From the NCBI GenBank assembly GCA_963839615.1, contig CAWIVY010000007.1, positions 744,001 to 808,000 of the forward strand: DNA of 64,000 nt. The letters are read 5' to 3'. Position 1 is the first letter of the stretch; the number at the start of each line of letters is the position of its first letter. The translations under genes and the position numbers were made by a program. The stretch is from DASQMT01 sp963839615. Its GTDB lineage: Bacteria > Actinomycetota > Thermoleophilia > Solirubrobacterales > Solirubrobacteraceae. Positions 27,804 to 38,920 of this stretch are shown here, one piece after another. The notes under the pieces are model-generated. The model was not told the origin of the DNA. It saw only the letters and a list, made by a program, of their open reading frames with translations, and made no database searches.

Positions 27804-28695
27804 CTATACGGCGATGCGGCGGGTGTCCTCGACGTCGCGGCGCATCTGGTCGATCAGCTCGTCGACTGACTCGAAGCGCAGCTCGCCGCGCAGGCGCTCG
27901 ACGAACGCGAGCCGCAGCTCGCGGCCGTAGAGGTCACCGTCGAACCCGAGCAGGAACGCCTCGACGAGCAGGCCGCGGCCGGTCACGAACGTCGGGCGCA
28001 CGCCGACGTTGGTCGCGGCGGGCCACCAGCGCCACTCGCCGTCGAGCTCGACCGCCGCGCGGCAGGCGTAGACGCCGTGGCCGGGGTAGACGAGCGCCGG
28101 GTCGGGCACGAGGTTCGCGGTCGGGAAGCCGAGCGTGCGCCCGCGCTTGTCGCCGTGGGCGACGTGGCCGCGCAACTGGAACGGCGAGCCCAGGCAGGCG
28201 CCCGCGCGCTCCACCTCGCCCGCCTCGATCAGCGCGCGGATGTGCGTCGAGGAGACGATCTCGCCGTCGACCTCGACGAGCTCGACCACACGGGTCTCGA
28301 ACGCCTCCTGGGCGCGCAGCAGCGCGACATCGCCCTTGGCGCGGTGGCCGAAGCGGAAGTTCTCCCCCACGCTCACCCGCTCGGCGCCGAGCTTCCCGAC
28401 CAGCACGTGGTCGATGAAGTCCTGCGGCGAGCGCTGCGCGAAGGCGCCGTCGAACGGGATCACGACCAGCTCGCGCACGCCCAGCCCGGCGAGCAGGTCG
28501 GCCTTCGTCTCCAGCGACGTGATCAGCTTCGGCGCCTTCTCGGGCGACACGACGGTGCGCGGGTGCGGCTCGAACGTCAGCACGGTGTCGGCGCCGCCGA
28601 TCACCTCGCGGTGGCCCAGGTGCACGCCGTCGAACTCGCCGACCGCGACATGACGCGGCCGGGGTTCGAGCGTCTGGGAGCCATGTGACGTGCAT
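27804..28695 (-). CDS. ribF: Bifunctional riboflavin kinase/FAD synthetase; one frameshift near 28657
   Basis: Makes FMN and FAD. FAD-synthetase half: GEFDGVHLGHREV, VLTFEPHPRTVV and SSTHIRALIEAGEV. Riboflavin-kinase half: HGDKRGRTLGFPTANL and GVYACRAAV. The first residues (MHVTWLPDARTP) and the GEFDGVHLGHRE motif lie in different frames, joined by a single-base change near 28657 in a GGCCGG-rich stretch. The ATG overlaps the truB stop (TGATG). The truB-ribF order is canonical. Confidence 0.93.
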
Positions 28696-29507
28696 CAGCC
28701 GCGGAAGCCTACGACGGGCTTGAGCGTGCCGTCCTCCCGGGGCTCCGCGAGCGCGATCAGCCCGTCGGCGTCGAGCAGCCGCACCGTGTCCGCCGACGGC
28801 GCGCCGGGAGCGGATATCGCCACGCCGTGCCCGGCCCGCCTGGCATCGTCGCCCGCGAGCTCGACGCCGGGCAGGAAGTCCAGCGCCTCGGCAAGGCCGA
28901 CGAAGCGCCCGGCGTCGGCGACGCCGAACGGGCCGATGGCGGTGCGCCGCAGCTCGAGGCAGTACGCGTCGCCGAGGTCGGCGACCAGCGAGCGCACGTA
29001 TGTTCCCGAGCCGCACTCGATCGCGAACGCAGCCCGCTCCCCGTCGCGCCAGAGCTGCTCGAACCGCTTCACCTCGACCTCGCGCTCGGGGATCTCGACC
29101 GTCTCGCCCGCGCGTGCCAGCGCGTACGCGCGCTTCCCGCCGACGCGCACGGCGGAGTACGCCGGCGGCCGCTGGCGGAGCCGCCCGGTCGGGAGCGCGA
29201 ATGGCTCGGCCGGCATCCGTCCGGGCTCGATCTCGCCGTCGACGTCCCCGGTGGTCGACGTGAAGCCCAGCCGCGCAACCGTCTCGTAGCACTTGGGCAG
29301 CGCCATCAGGAAGCGCTGCGCGCGTGTCGCCCTGCCTATCAGCACGAGCAGCAGCCCGGTCGCGAACGGGTCGAGCGTCCCGGCATGCCCGACCTTCGTC
29401 CCGCGCGGCAGCTTCCGCCGCTCCGCGGCCACCACGTCGTGCGAGGTGACGCCCGCGGGCTTGTCGACGAGCAGGACGCCGTCGGCCGGTCTCGAGGCGG
29501 GTTCTAT
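28695..29507 (-). CDS. truB: tRNA pseudouridine-55 synthase
   Basis: Modifies U55 in the tRNA T-loop. DGVLLVDKPAGVTSHDVV, catalytic Asp in GHAGTLDPFATGLL, RQRPPAYSAVRVGGKRAY and SGTYVRSLVADLG are all present; the C-terminal PUA-like part runs to PVVGFRG. The protein should start just before DGVLLVDKP. No ATG, GTG or TTG is in frame there; the only near-start is ATA at 29505-29507, overlapping the nrnA stop. A base error (ATA for ATG) or a rare start is likely. Confidence 0.92.
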   Translation of the reverse strand: MEPASRPADGVLLVDKPAGVTSHDVVAAERRKLPRGTKVGHAGTLDPFATGLLLVLIGRATRAQRFLMALPKCYETVARLGFTSTTGDVDGEIEPGRMPAEPFALPTGRLRQRPPAYSAVRVGGKRAYALARAGETVEIPEREVEVKRFEQLWRDGERAAFAIECGSGTYVRSLVADLGDAYCLELRRTAIGPFGVADAGRFVGLAEALDFLPGVELAGDDARRAGHGVAISAPGAPSADTVRLLDADGLIALAEPREDGTLKPVVGFRG

Positions 29508-30500
29508 AGCTGCTCGGCGAGCTGCCTGCGCAGAAACGAGACGAGCTCGCCGAACTCGAGGTCGGTCGAGAACCCGGCCGCGCGGCGGTGCCCACCGCCG
29601 CCTTGCGCCCGCGCGATCACCGAGACGTCGACGCGGTCGTCGGTCGCGCGCAGCGAGACCTTGCGGCGCGTCGGTGCGGTCTCGGACAGCAGCTCGCGCA
29701 CGAGTCCGGCGACGGCCGTGCCCTCGAGCGAGCGCAGGTGGTCGACGACCCCCTCGGAGAAGCTCTCGTCGGAGCCCGTGAGCGCGTAGTCGGCGCGCGT
29801 GAGCTGGGTCAGGGTCAGCAGCCCGCCGTCGAACCGCTCGACGGCGCAGAGCCCCCGCGCGAGCAGCTCGAGCTTGCCCTGCGGGCACGCCCTCGTAGAG
29901 GCGCCGGTAGATCGCGTGCACGTCGATCCCGGCGGCGATCAGGTCGGCCGCCATCACATGCGCGCGCGAGCCGGTGTTCTCGTACATGAACTTGCCGGTG
30001 TCGGTCACCAGCCCGACGTAGAGCGCCTCGGCGATCGGCTGCGTCAGCTCGACGTCGAGCCCCTGCATCAGGTCCCAGATCACCTCCGCCGTGCACGACG
30101 CCTGCGGCACGACGTGGTCGATCGTGCCGAAGCGCGTGTTGTCGTGGTGATGGTCGATGTTGAGGATGCGCGCCGCGTCCTTGAGCTCCTCGGCCGGGTT
30201 GCGGTCGATGTTGCCGCAGTCGAGGAAGATCACGGTGCGGTCCTCGACGTCGTCGGGCACCGACGCCACGAGCTGCGGCAGCTCGATGAAGCGGTACTCG
30301 TAGGGCAGCGGGAACTCCTCCGCCGCCATGTACGAGACGGCGTCCTTGCCCATCGCGCAGAGCAGCTGCTGCATCGCCGCAAGCGATCCGAGCGCGTCGC
30401 CGTCGGGATGCTCGTGCGTGGTCAGCACGAAGCGCTCGCGCTCCCGCAGCTCCTCGAGCACGAGCTCGCGCGAGGAGATCGCGCCGTTGTGCGTGGTCAT
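29504..30500 (-). CDS. nrnA: DHH-family bifunctional oligoribonuclease/pAp phosphatase (NrnA-like); one frameshift
   Basis: Degrades short RNA oligomers, and pAp in the sulfur pathway. Motifs: HEHPDGDALGS, FLDCGNIDRNP, NIDHHHDN (DHH), YVGLVTDTGKF, then the DHHA1 end with GGGGHRRAAGF. A one-base shift near 29885 separates the DHH part (ending YEGVP) from LELLARGLCAVERF and the DHHA1 part. ATG overlaps the rbfA stop as ATGA. The rbfA-nrnA-truB order matches other actinobacteria. Confidence 0.92.
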
Positions 30501-30841
30501 GCGCCCGCCTCGCGATCGATCAGCTCGCCGATGCGCATGCCCCGCTCGGAGGTGTCGTCGTAGATGAACTCGAGCGTCGGGGTGTTCTTGATCCGCAGCT
30601 CGCGCGCGACCGCGCGCTGCAGCACGCCGTGCGCCGAGCGGAGGCCCTGCAGCGAGCGCTTGCGCACGCCCTGATCGCCGAGGACGGAGACGAAGACGCG
30701 CGCGCTGCGCAGATCGGAGGAGGTCTCGACTGCGGTCACGGTGACGAATCCAACGCGTGGATCCTTGACTTGTTGGGAGATTGCCACGGAGAGGACCTCG
30801 CGAACCGCTTCGTCCACCCGGCGCATACGGTCGGCGGTCAC
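30497..30841 (-). CDS. rbfA: 30S ribosome-binding factor A
   Basis: 114 residues, KH-like fold, helps 16S 5'-end maturation. RMRRVDEAVREVLS, KDPRVGFVTVTAVE, ARVFVSVLGD and LRIKNTPTLEFIYDDT are canonical. GTG start overlaps the stop of the upstream ylxP gene (GTGA); its own stop overlaps the nrnA ATG, so three genes are chained by 4-base overlaps. Confidence 0.96.
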   Translation of the reverse strand: MTADRMRRVDEAVREVLSVAISQQVKDPRVGFVTVTAVETSSDLRSARVFVSVLGDQGVRKRSLQGLRSAHGVLQRAVARELRIKNTPTLEFIYDDTSERGMRIGELIDREAGA

Positions 30842-31152
30842 CCTAGCGCTTCCAGATCGCCCCACGAGGCCAGCAGCCGCTCCACCCGGACGCCCTGCGG
30901 GAAGCGCGCGTCGAGCGCCCTGCAGATCGCGTCCGCAGCGTCGCCGCAGCGACCCGCGGACCCGCCGGCGAGGGCGACCGCGAGCGTCGATCGCTGCCAC
31001 GAGTCCTGGTGGGCGACCTCGGCCACGGAGGCGCCCATCCGCTGCCGCAGATGCGCCTTGACGCTGTTCAGACCTGCCCGCTTGGCCTTCAAGGAATCGC
31101 TCTCCGGGAAGAAGAGGTGGACGCGTAGGAGGACGACGAACGTGTCGGACAC
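30838..31152 (-). CDS. ylxP: DUF503 family protein (YlxP-like)
   Basis: 104 residues, small alpha-beta protein found between infB and rbfA in Gram-positive bacteria. VLLRVHLFFPESDSLKAKR and VAEVAHQDSWQRSTLAVAL are the conserved blocks. It starts 1 bp after the infB stop and overlaps rbfA by 4 bases. Precise role unknown; the context implies ribosome assembly. Confidence 0.92.
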   Translation of the reverse strand: MSDTFVVLLRVHLFFPESDSLKAKRAGLNSVKAHLRQRMGASVAEVAHQDSWQRSTLAVALAGGSAGRCGDAADAICRALDARFPQGVRVERLLASWGDLEALG

Positions 31153-31153
31153 G

Positions 31154-33456
<2,303 letters not shown>

Positions 33457-33484
<28 letters not shown>

Positions 33485-33711
33485 GTGTGTGTTGAGTCTA
33501 CGGTCTCTTGAGGGATGGACACGGGCGCTCGCAGCGCCCGGTTGAACCCGCGACGGGCGACGGCGGACCGCCAGCAGTCTTGAGTCTCGTGCAGCCACGC
33601 GCCGCGACCGGGCAGCTGGGTCTGCGGATCGGGCACGAGTGCCCCACCTACGTTAGCGAAGCGACGGAGCTCCGAGCGTGGGGCGGTCTCGCCGCACCCC
33701 ACGCAGGTCCT
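33457..33711 (-). CDS. ylxR: YlxR family RNA-binding protein (DUF448); start unclear
   Basis: About 85 residues. The YlxR signature RTCVGCGETAPRSELRRF is followed by PGRGAWLHETQDCW and RRGFNRALR. The first in-frame start codon (GTG, 33700-33702) would remove half of the RTCVGC motif, and upstream codons to the nusA stop contain no start, so either an indel or a rare start is present. The region just upstream is a strong palindrome. Family knowledge: nucleoid-associated or RNA-binding protein in nusA-infB operons. Confidence 0.82.
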
Positions 33712-33719
33712 GGCACGGC

Positions 33720-33754
33720 GGGGGCTGTCCCCGCGCGAAGCGGGGACTGTCCCC
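33720..33754. repeat. Palindrome between nusA and ylxR
   Basis: A perfect 8-bp stem GTCCCCGC/GCGGGGAC (33727-33734, 33740-33747) with a GCGAA loop is embedded in outer GGGG/CCCC arms, giving two GGGGACAG-like units head to head. It starts one base after the nusA stop. It could stall polymerase or polarise expression between nusA and ylxR, or be a REP-like repeat. Confidence 0.55.
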
Positions 33755-35029
33755 TCAGGCCTCGGCGACGACGTCGGTGTCCTTGTTGGCGAGCGCCTGG
33801 TGCGCGTCGAGCCCGCAGTAGCGCGAGCCCGGCAGCGACGCGTTCGGGCAGCGCCGGCCGTTGGCGAGGATCGCGGCGCAGCGGCCGCCGACCTCCTCCT
33901 CCTCGTAGCCGGAGTCCTGCTCCTCCTTGGCGAACTCGGTCTCCGACCGGATGTCGACGCGCCAGCCGGTGAGGCGGGCCGCCAGGCGGGCGTTCTGGCC
34001 CTCGCGGCCGATCGCCAGCGAGAGCTGGTCGTCGGGCACGATCACCGTCGCCTGACGGTTCTCGTCGTCGACGAGCACCTCGCGCACGCGGGCGGGGCTC
34101 AGCGCCTTCGCGACGAAGCGGGCGGGCTCGTCGTTGTAGGGGATGATGTCGATCTTCTCGCCGCGCAACTCGGACACGACCATGCGCACGCGCGAGCCGC
34201 GCGGGCCGACGCAGGCGCCGACCGGGTCGACGCCGTCGGCGTGCGACACGACCGCGATCTTCGAGCGGTAGCCGGGCTCGCGGGCGACGTTGGTGATCTC
34301 CACGAGGCCGTCGGCGATCTCGGGCACCTCGAGCTCGAACAGCTTCTTGATCAGCTCGGGATCGCGCCGGCTGACGATGATGCTCGGCCCGCGGGTCGAG
34401 GAGGAGACCTCCTTGATCACGGCCTTGACGCGCTGGGAGTGGTCGTAGCGCTCGCCGTCGACCTGCTCGGACTTCGGCAGCAGCGCCTCGACGCGCTCGC
34501 GCAGCTGCACGAGCGTGTAGCGCGAGTCGGACTGCTGCACGATGCCGGTGATCAGCTCGCCGACGCGGTCCTGGTACTCCTCGAACATCATGTCGCGCTC
34601 GGCCTCGCGGATCCGCTGGAGGATCACCTGCTTGGCGGTCTGGGCGGCGATCCGGCCGAAGTCGTCGGGCGTCACGTCGCGCTTCTCGATCTGGTCCTCG
34701 AACTCGGCCAGGCGCGTGAGCGCGATCTCCGGCGCCTCGGGGATGATCACCTCGCCGGTCTCGGGATCGACGCGCCGCTCGAGCTCGCCCGTCGCCAGCT
34801 CCTCGGCCTCGTCGAGCAGCTGGTCCTCGAGCTCCTCGGGCAGGATCAGCTCTTCGACCCGGTACTCGCCGAGGTCGGGATCGAGGTGCACGCGGGCGTA
34901 GCGCACGGCGTCGGGCTGCTTCTTGTAGGCCGACAGCAGCGCGTCCTCGAGGGCCGTGATCAGCTTCTCCTCGGAGATGCCCTTCTCCCGGGCGAGCGCG
35001 CGTACGGCGTCGACGATCTCCTGTGACAT
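33755..35029 (-). CDS. nusA: Transcription factor NusA with a Cys/His-rich C-terminal tail
   Basis: 424 residues. N-terminal RNAP-binding domain (EEKLITALEDALLSAYKK), S1 domain, KH domains (GYRSKIAVVSHADGVDPVGACVGPRGSRV and LAIGREGQNARLAARLTGW). After the KH2 domain an acidic linker leads to an extra tail, GRCAAILANGRRCPNAS then GSRYCGLDAHQ, with three Cys and one His spaced like a zinc knuckle and absent from E. coli or Bacillus NusA. ATG start at 35029, six bp after the rimP stop. Confidence 0.95.
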   Translation of the reverse strand: MSQEIVDAVRALAREKGISEEKLITALEDALLSAYKKQPDAVRYARVHLDPDLGEYRVEELILPEELEDQLLDEAEELATGELERRVDPETGEVIIPEAPEIALTRLAEFEDQIEKRDVTPDDFGRIAAQTAKQVILQRIREAERDMMFEEYQDRVGELITGIVQQSDSRYTLVQLRERVEALLPKSEQVDGERYDHSQRVKAVIKEVSSSTRGPSIIVSRRDPELIKKLFELEVPEIADGLVEITNVAREPGYRSKIAVVSHADGVDPVGACVGPRGSRVRMVVSELRGEKIDIIPYNDEPARFVAKALSPARVREVLVDDENRQATVIVPDDQLSLAIGREGQNARLAARLTGWRVDIRSETEFAKEEQDSGYEEEEVGGRCAAILANGRRCPNASLPGSRYCGLDAHQALANKDTDVVAEA

Positions 35030-35034
35030 CTCTC

Positions 35035-35451
35035 TTAGTCTCCCACGAGGTTCGATCTCTTGATATCGGCGTAGGGAATCGACACCACGCCGTGGTCGGC
35101 GGCGACCGTGACCGCGTCGTCAGTCGCTCCGATGAGCTCGCCTGTGAAGCTCGTGTGGCCGTCCTTGCTGTCGCGCGTGCGGACGCGCGCCCGCCGGCCG
35201 ACGTAACGACGGAAGTGGTCCGGCCTCGACAAGGGGCGCTCGGGCCCGGGCGAGGAGACCTCGAGCCCGTAGCGCTCGCGGACATCCGCCAGCAGCTTCG
35301 TGACGCGCTCGCACAGCTCGAGCGAGACGCCCTTCGGATGGTCGATGAAGACGCGCACGATCCTGCCGCCGACGACCTCTGCGAGCAGCACCTCCACCTC
35401 CGGCTCGGCCTCTGCCAGCCGGGCTTCGATGTCGGCCTGTATCGCGCTCAT
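35035..35451 (-). CDS. rimP: Ribosome maturation factor RimP
   Basis: 138 residues, needed for 30S assembly. VVGGRIVRVFIDHPKGVSLE and LEVSSPGPERPLSRPDHFRRYVG are the RimP signatures. The frame is open further upstream, but the upstream part lies in the terminator, so the ATG at 35451 (MSAIQADIEARL) is used. First gene of the rimP-nusA-infB operon. Confidence 0.95.
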   Translation of the reverse strand: MSAIQADIEARLAEAEPEVEVLLAEVVGGRIVRVFIDHPKGVSLELCERVTKLLADVRERYGLEVSSPGPERPLSRPDHFRRYVGRRARVRTRDSKDGHTSFTGELIGATDDAVTVAADHGVVSIPYADIKRSNLVGD

Positions 35452-35469
35452 ATTCTCTGGTTCTCCAAC

Positions 35470-35494
35470 AAAAAAGCGGGCTTCGCGCCCGCTT
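35470..35494 (-). terminator. Rho-independent terminator before rimP
   Basis: Stem AAGCGGGC/GCCCGCTT with a 5-base loop, followed on the minus strand by a run of six T. The best intrinsic terminator in the window. It ends the TPR-protein transcript and sits 19 bp before the rimP start, so rimP needs its own promoter or read-through. Confidence 0.9.
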
Positions 35495-35551
35495 CCGATA
35501 GCCACGACCCACCGGGGTCGCGAAAGCTGTTTCACGTTATAGCACCGGCGA

Positions 35552-35914
35552 TCAAGCTGCGCGGGCGCGCGCGCGATCGCGGTAGATCCGGTAGTCGCGC
35601 CGGTCCGGCCGCAGGCACGCGGCGAGCACGAGCGGCTTGCGCGCCTCGCCGGGGCGGCCGCTCTGCATCAACGCGCGGCCGAGGCAGAACAGCGCGTAGT
35701 CGTTCGTCGGCGCGCGCTCGACGACGGCCTGGAACTCGGCCGCTGCCGCTTCGAAACGGCGCGAGCGGAAGTAGGCCCGGCCGAGCGCCTCGCGGATCGA
35801 AGTCTTCTCGGGCTCGATCGCGGCAGCCTTGGACAGCGGCACCGTGGCCTGGTCGAAGTCGCCCGCCTCGAGCAGGCGCATCCCTCGCTGGAACAGCTCG
35901 TAGACGTCGTCCAT
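35552..35914 (-). CDS. Tetratricopeptide-repeat protein
   Basis: 120 residues, nearly all TPR: YELFQRGMRLLEAGDFDQA, IREALGRAYFRSRRFEAAA and ALFCLGRALMQSGRPGEA are three consecutive helix-pair repeats. No signal or membrane segment; a cytoplasmic protein-protein adaptor. It lies directly after a small ACT protein gene (14-bp gap), and a strong terminator follows. Confidence 0.85.
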   Translation of the reverse strand: MDDVYELFQRGMRLLEAGDFDQATVPLSKAAAIEPEKTSIREALGRAYFRSRRFEAAAAEFQAVVERAPTNDYALFCLGRALMQSGRPGEARKPLVLAACLRPDRRDYRIYRDRARARAA

Positions 35915-35928
35915 CGTGAGGGTGCAGA

Positions 35929-36171
35929 TTAGCTCCGCAACTCGGCCACGTCACGTACCTCGACGAGCGCGCCGAGCCGCTCGGCGAGCCCGCGGCCCTG
36001 GCGCTCGGAGACGGCCAGCTCGAGGTCGAGCCGCGCGAATCCGACGCGTCCGCCGCGCGAGCGTGTGTAGCGGAGCTCGAGGACGTCGGCGCGCCGGCGC
36101 AGGCAGAGCCCGGTCACGCGCAGCAGGGTCTCCGGCCGGTCGTCGACCAGGAGCGAGAATCGGCGGTTCAT
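35929..36171 (-). CDS. Small ACT-domain protein
   Basis: 80 residues: RRFSLLVDDRPETLLRVTGLCLRRRADV followed by a strand-helix-strand (FARLDLELAVSERQGRG) fits a stand-alone ACT domain like the small subunit of acetolactate synthase (IlvN/IlvM). No ilvB is adjacent. ATG at 36171 chosen because the ACT fold begins there. Binding ligand unknown. Confidence 0.7.
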   Translation of the reverse strand: MNRRFSLLVDDRPETLLRVTGLCLRRRADVLELRYTRSRGGRVGFARLDLELAVSERQGRGLAERLGALVEVRDVAELRS

Positions 36172-36416
36172 GTGGGACTCCGTTCTGGTCCCGCTCCGCC
36201 GGAGGTGCGCAAAGGCCACCCACGGTCCGAGAAGGACCGTCGTGGACCTGGTGCGCGCGGATGCGTGCCCAGGCCCTAGGTGGCAATGGCGATACGGCAC
36301 GCGGCGATCGAGCGAGCTGCTGCTGCTGCGATCGTTGCGGTGCCGGGCATCGCTTGGGAGCGTAGGGCGCGGCGGGCGCGGGCGCAACTCTTGGCGGTTG
36401 TGGCGGGCCCGGCGTC
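36172..36416. other. Intergenic region upstream of the ACT gene
   Basis: No supported gene. Contains a short hairpin (ACGGTCC/GGACCGT, 36222-36240, loop GAGAA) 50 bp upstream of the ACT start, which could act as a leader structure or terminator. An open frame on the plus strand here runs into the repeat element and is not believed. Confidence 0.5.
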
Positions 36417-36638
36417 TACGTCAACTGCGGCATTGAGGGAGGGCCCGGATCGGGGCGGCGCTTCCGCGGAAACGCCGTTTCAATCGAGCACGCCCCGCAG
36501 TTGGACGCAAGTTCAGCTATGTGATGGATTTCGGTCCACGTGGACCGAAAAGCACGGCATGCGTGCTTTTCAATCCAACCGCCTCGCGGGATCGCCGCGG
36601 CACCTCGGACCCTCCCCCTCAATGCCGCCGTTGACGTA
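36417..36638. repeat. Palindromic repeat element, copy 1 (222 bp)
   Basis: Ends are 23-bp terminal inverted repeats (22 of 23 identical): 36417-36439, starting TACGTCAACTGCGGCATTGA, and the reverse complement at 36616-36638. Flanking CCCGGCG also repeats inverted. The interior holds a 22-bp perfect palindrome (36529-36550, half-site TTTCGGTCCAC) and a second hairpin GAAAAGCAC...GTGCTTTTC. A related 163-bp copy lies at 52461. No ORF is conserved between copies. It lies between the transglutaminase gene end and the ACT gene, as expected for a MITE or REP-type element. Confidence 0.85.
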
Positions 36639-36654
36639 AGCGCCGGGTTTGCCG

Positions 36655-38920
36655 CTACGTCCGCCGCGGCGGCAGCGCCCACCAGGCCCGCAGCACGCCG
36701 GCGTCGCGGGCGAGCGCCGCGCGCAGGCCGCGGCGCTGCTCGGCCGTCGGCGCCGTCTGGCGCCCGGAGTAGCGCTGCTCGCGCAGCGCGCGTATGTAGC
36801 CCACGGCGCCGGGCCAGCCGGCGAGCTCGCGCTCGATCCGCGACAGCGTCATGCCCGGCGCGCCGTCGAAGCGGGCGCGGCGCAGCGCGCGCTCGAACTC
36901 GGCCATCGGCCGTTGCGCGGGCGGCGGCAGGCGCTTGCGCCGGCGGCGCTCGAAGAGCACACCGGTGACCAGCGCGGCCAGGGCGAGCGCGCCGAGCAGG
37001 GCCAGCTCGAGCCAGTTGCGGCCCTCCTCCTGGGCGAGCGCCCTGCCGCTCTCGAGGTCGCTCAGGCGCTCGCCGCCGAGGTCCGGCGCCCCGGGGAAGC
37101 CGCCCGGGGTGCCGCTGTTCTCGTTGTCGCCCGGCTGCGAGCGCGGCGGCGCCGCCGCGGGCGTCGGGTCGCGCGCGACCCAGCCGTAGGTCGGGATCCA
37201 CGCCTCGACCCACGAGTGGGCGTCGAGGTCGCGCACGACGAACTCGCGCTGACGTTCGTCGAAGGCGCCCGAGGAGAAGCCGGTCGCGACCCGAGCCGGC
37301 ACCCCGCCCATCCGCAGCAGCAGCGCCTCTGCGCCGGAGAACTGCTGGCAGAAGCCGACCTTGGATTCGAACAGGAAGCCGTCGAGCGTCGCGGACGCCC
37401 GCGGCGGCTGCTCGGAGTAGGCGAACCCGTCGTCGAGCAGCGCCTCGACACGCGCGACGTAGTCGAACGCCGTCGGCGAATCCCGCTTCAGACGCTGGGC
37501 GAGTGCCCACACACGCCGCATGCTCGCTGCTCGCCAGGACGTCCTCGGCGGATCCGTCGAAGTTGCCGAAGCGCTCGACCTCCGGCGGGCCCGACTCGCC
37601 CCAGAGCGGCCAGACGACCCGCAGCGGCACGCTGGGCGTCCTCGAACTCGTCCGTCGTCGCCACCCCCGGCTCGGCGAGGTAGATCGAGACGTAGGAGCG
37701 GAGCCAGTCCTCGTAGTGCGTGTCGTCGTTGTCGCGCAGCTGCCGCTCCGTCGGGCTCGGCGCGTAGACGTCGGCCGTGTAGGAGTCGCCGCGGCCGAGC
37801 CCGTCCGGCGCGTTGAAGACGCCGCCCCCGATCGGGTAGCCGGCCTCGCCTTCGACCGACGTCGCGATGCCGGCGGTCACGAAGCTGTCCGAGCGCAGGT
37901 TGCGGATCGTGACCTCGATGTGCTGGCTCCAGCGCGCCAGGCTGTTCGGGCTCGCCGGCAGCTGGGCGGCCGGGTCCTCGCCACGCTGGCGCAGTGTCCT
38001 GGCGCCAGCTGCGCCCGTCGAAGAGAGAGAGGTCGCGCGCCTTCCAGTACGCCGGCCGGGTGCGCCTTGACGCGCAGCAGCTCGCGGCCGTCGCGCGGCC
38101 AGTCCAGCGGGCCGTAGTCGTGATCCCAGTTGAACGCGACCGCCTTCGTGCCGGCGGCCTCGACGGCCCAGCTCTCGTAGTCGAACCACGGATCGGCCCC
38201 GTCGAGCGCCGGCGCGGCCAGCAGCGCGCCGGCGGCCGCGGCGACGGCGACGATCCCGGCGGCGGGAGCGTCGCGCATGCGCAGCTTCTCGAGCCGCAGG
38301 AAGGCGACCATCAGCAGCGCGAGCAGCGCGCCGCGCAGGAACTCGCCCTCGAAGTTCAGCACCACGGCGGGCACCACGTAGAGCGTCACGAGCGCGAGCA
38401 GCGCCGCGGCCGGGAAGCCGGTGCGATCGCGCCGCGGCCAGAACGCGAGCAGCGCGGCGATCACCGGGAGCAGCGCCCCGCCTGCTCCGATCGCCAGCCG
38501 CGTCCACTCGTCGAGGCCGCGGTAGGGCACGCGGATTCCCGGCAGCGCGTCGATGCCGCGACCGGCGCCGGACAGCAGCGAGCCCCAGCGATCCGGCCGC
38601 AGGTACTCGTCCGCGAGGCCACCTGCGAGCAGCGCGAGCGCGACGGCCGCGAGCGCGACGAGCCCGGCCACGACCCAGCGCAGCGGGCGCCCGAGCCGCG
38701 CGGCGCCGAGCAGCGCGACGACCACGAGCACCGAGAGCCCGACCGCCTCCCACGCCCGGCCGGGCTCGGCCGGCTCGAGCAGGCCCGCCCAATGCATGCC
38801 GGCGAACGCGATGAAGCCGATCAGGACGCCGCCGCGCGCGAACCAGAGCGGCAGCAGCTCGCCGCCCGCGGCAGCCTCACGCACCACCGGAACCGGCCGG
38901 GGTGCGGTGAGCGTGCTCAC
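36655..38920 (-). CDS. TgpA-like membrane transglutaminase (DUF3488/Transglut_core/DUF4129); about three frameshifts
   Basis: An N-terminal block of hydrophobic helices (LPLWFARGGVLIGFIAFAG, VALLGAARLG, LPVIAALLAFWP, LLALVTLYVVPAVVL) is followed by an extracytoplasmic domain. The transglutaminase core has Cys in SKVGFCQQFSGAEALLLRMGG, His in AHSWVEAW and Asp in GWVARDPTP; after one more helix a DUF4129 tail ends WWALPPRRT. Frames change near 38040, 37630 and 37510. GTG start overlaps the DUF58 stop (GTGA). Family knowledge: works with MoxR and DUF58 proteins in peptide cross-linking or maturation at the cell surface. Confidence 0.85.

Noticed and set aside
27934..29595. 553-codon minus-strand frame covering truB and ribF
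   Set aside because: It includes only a few true residues of the ribF start; the rest is out-of-frame Arg-rich sequence, explained by one indel near 28657.
36280..36639. Plus-strand 119-codon ORF running into repeat copy 1
   Set aside because: Its second half is the palindromic element, and similar peptides appear on both strands of both copies because the DNA is inverted-repeated, not because it is coding.
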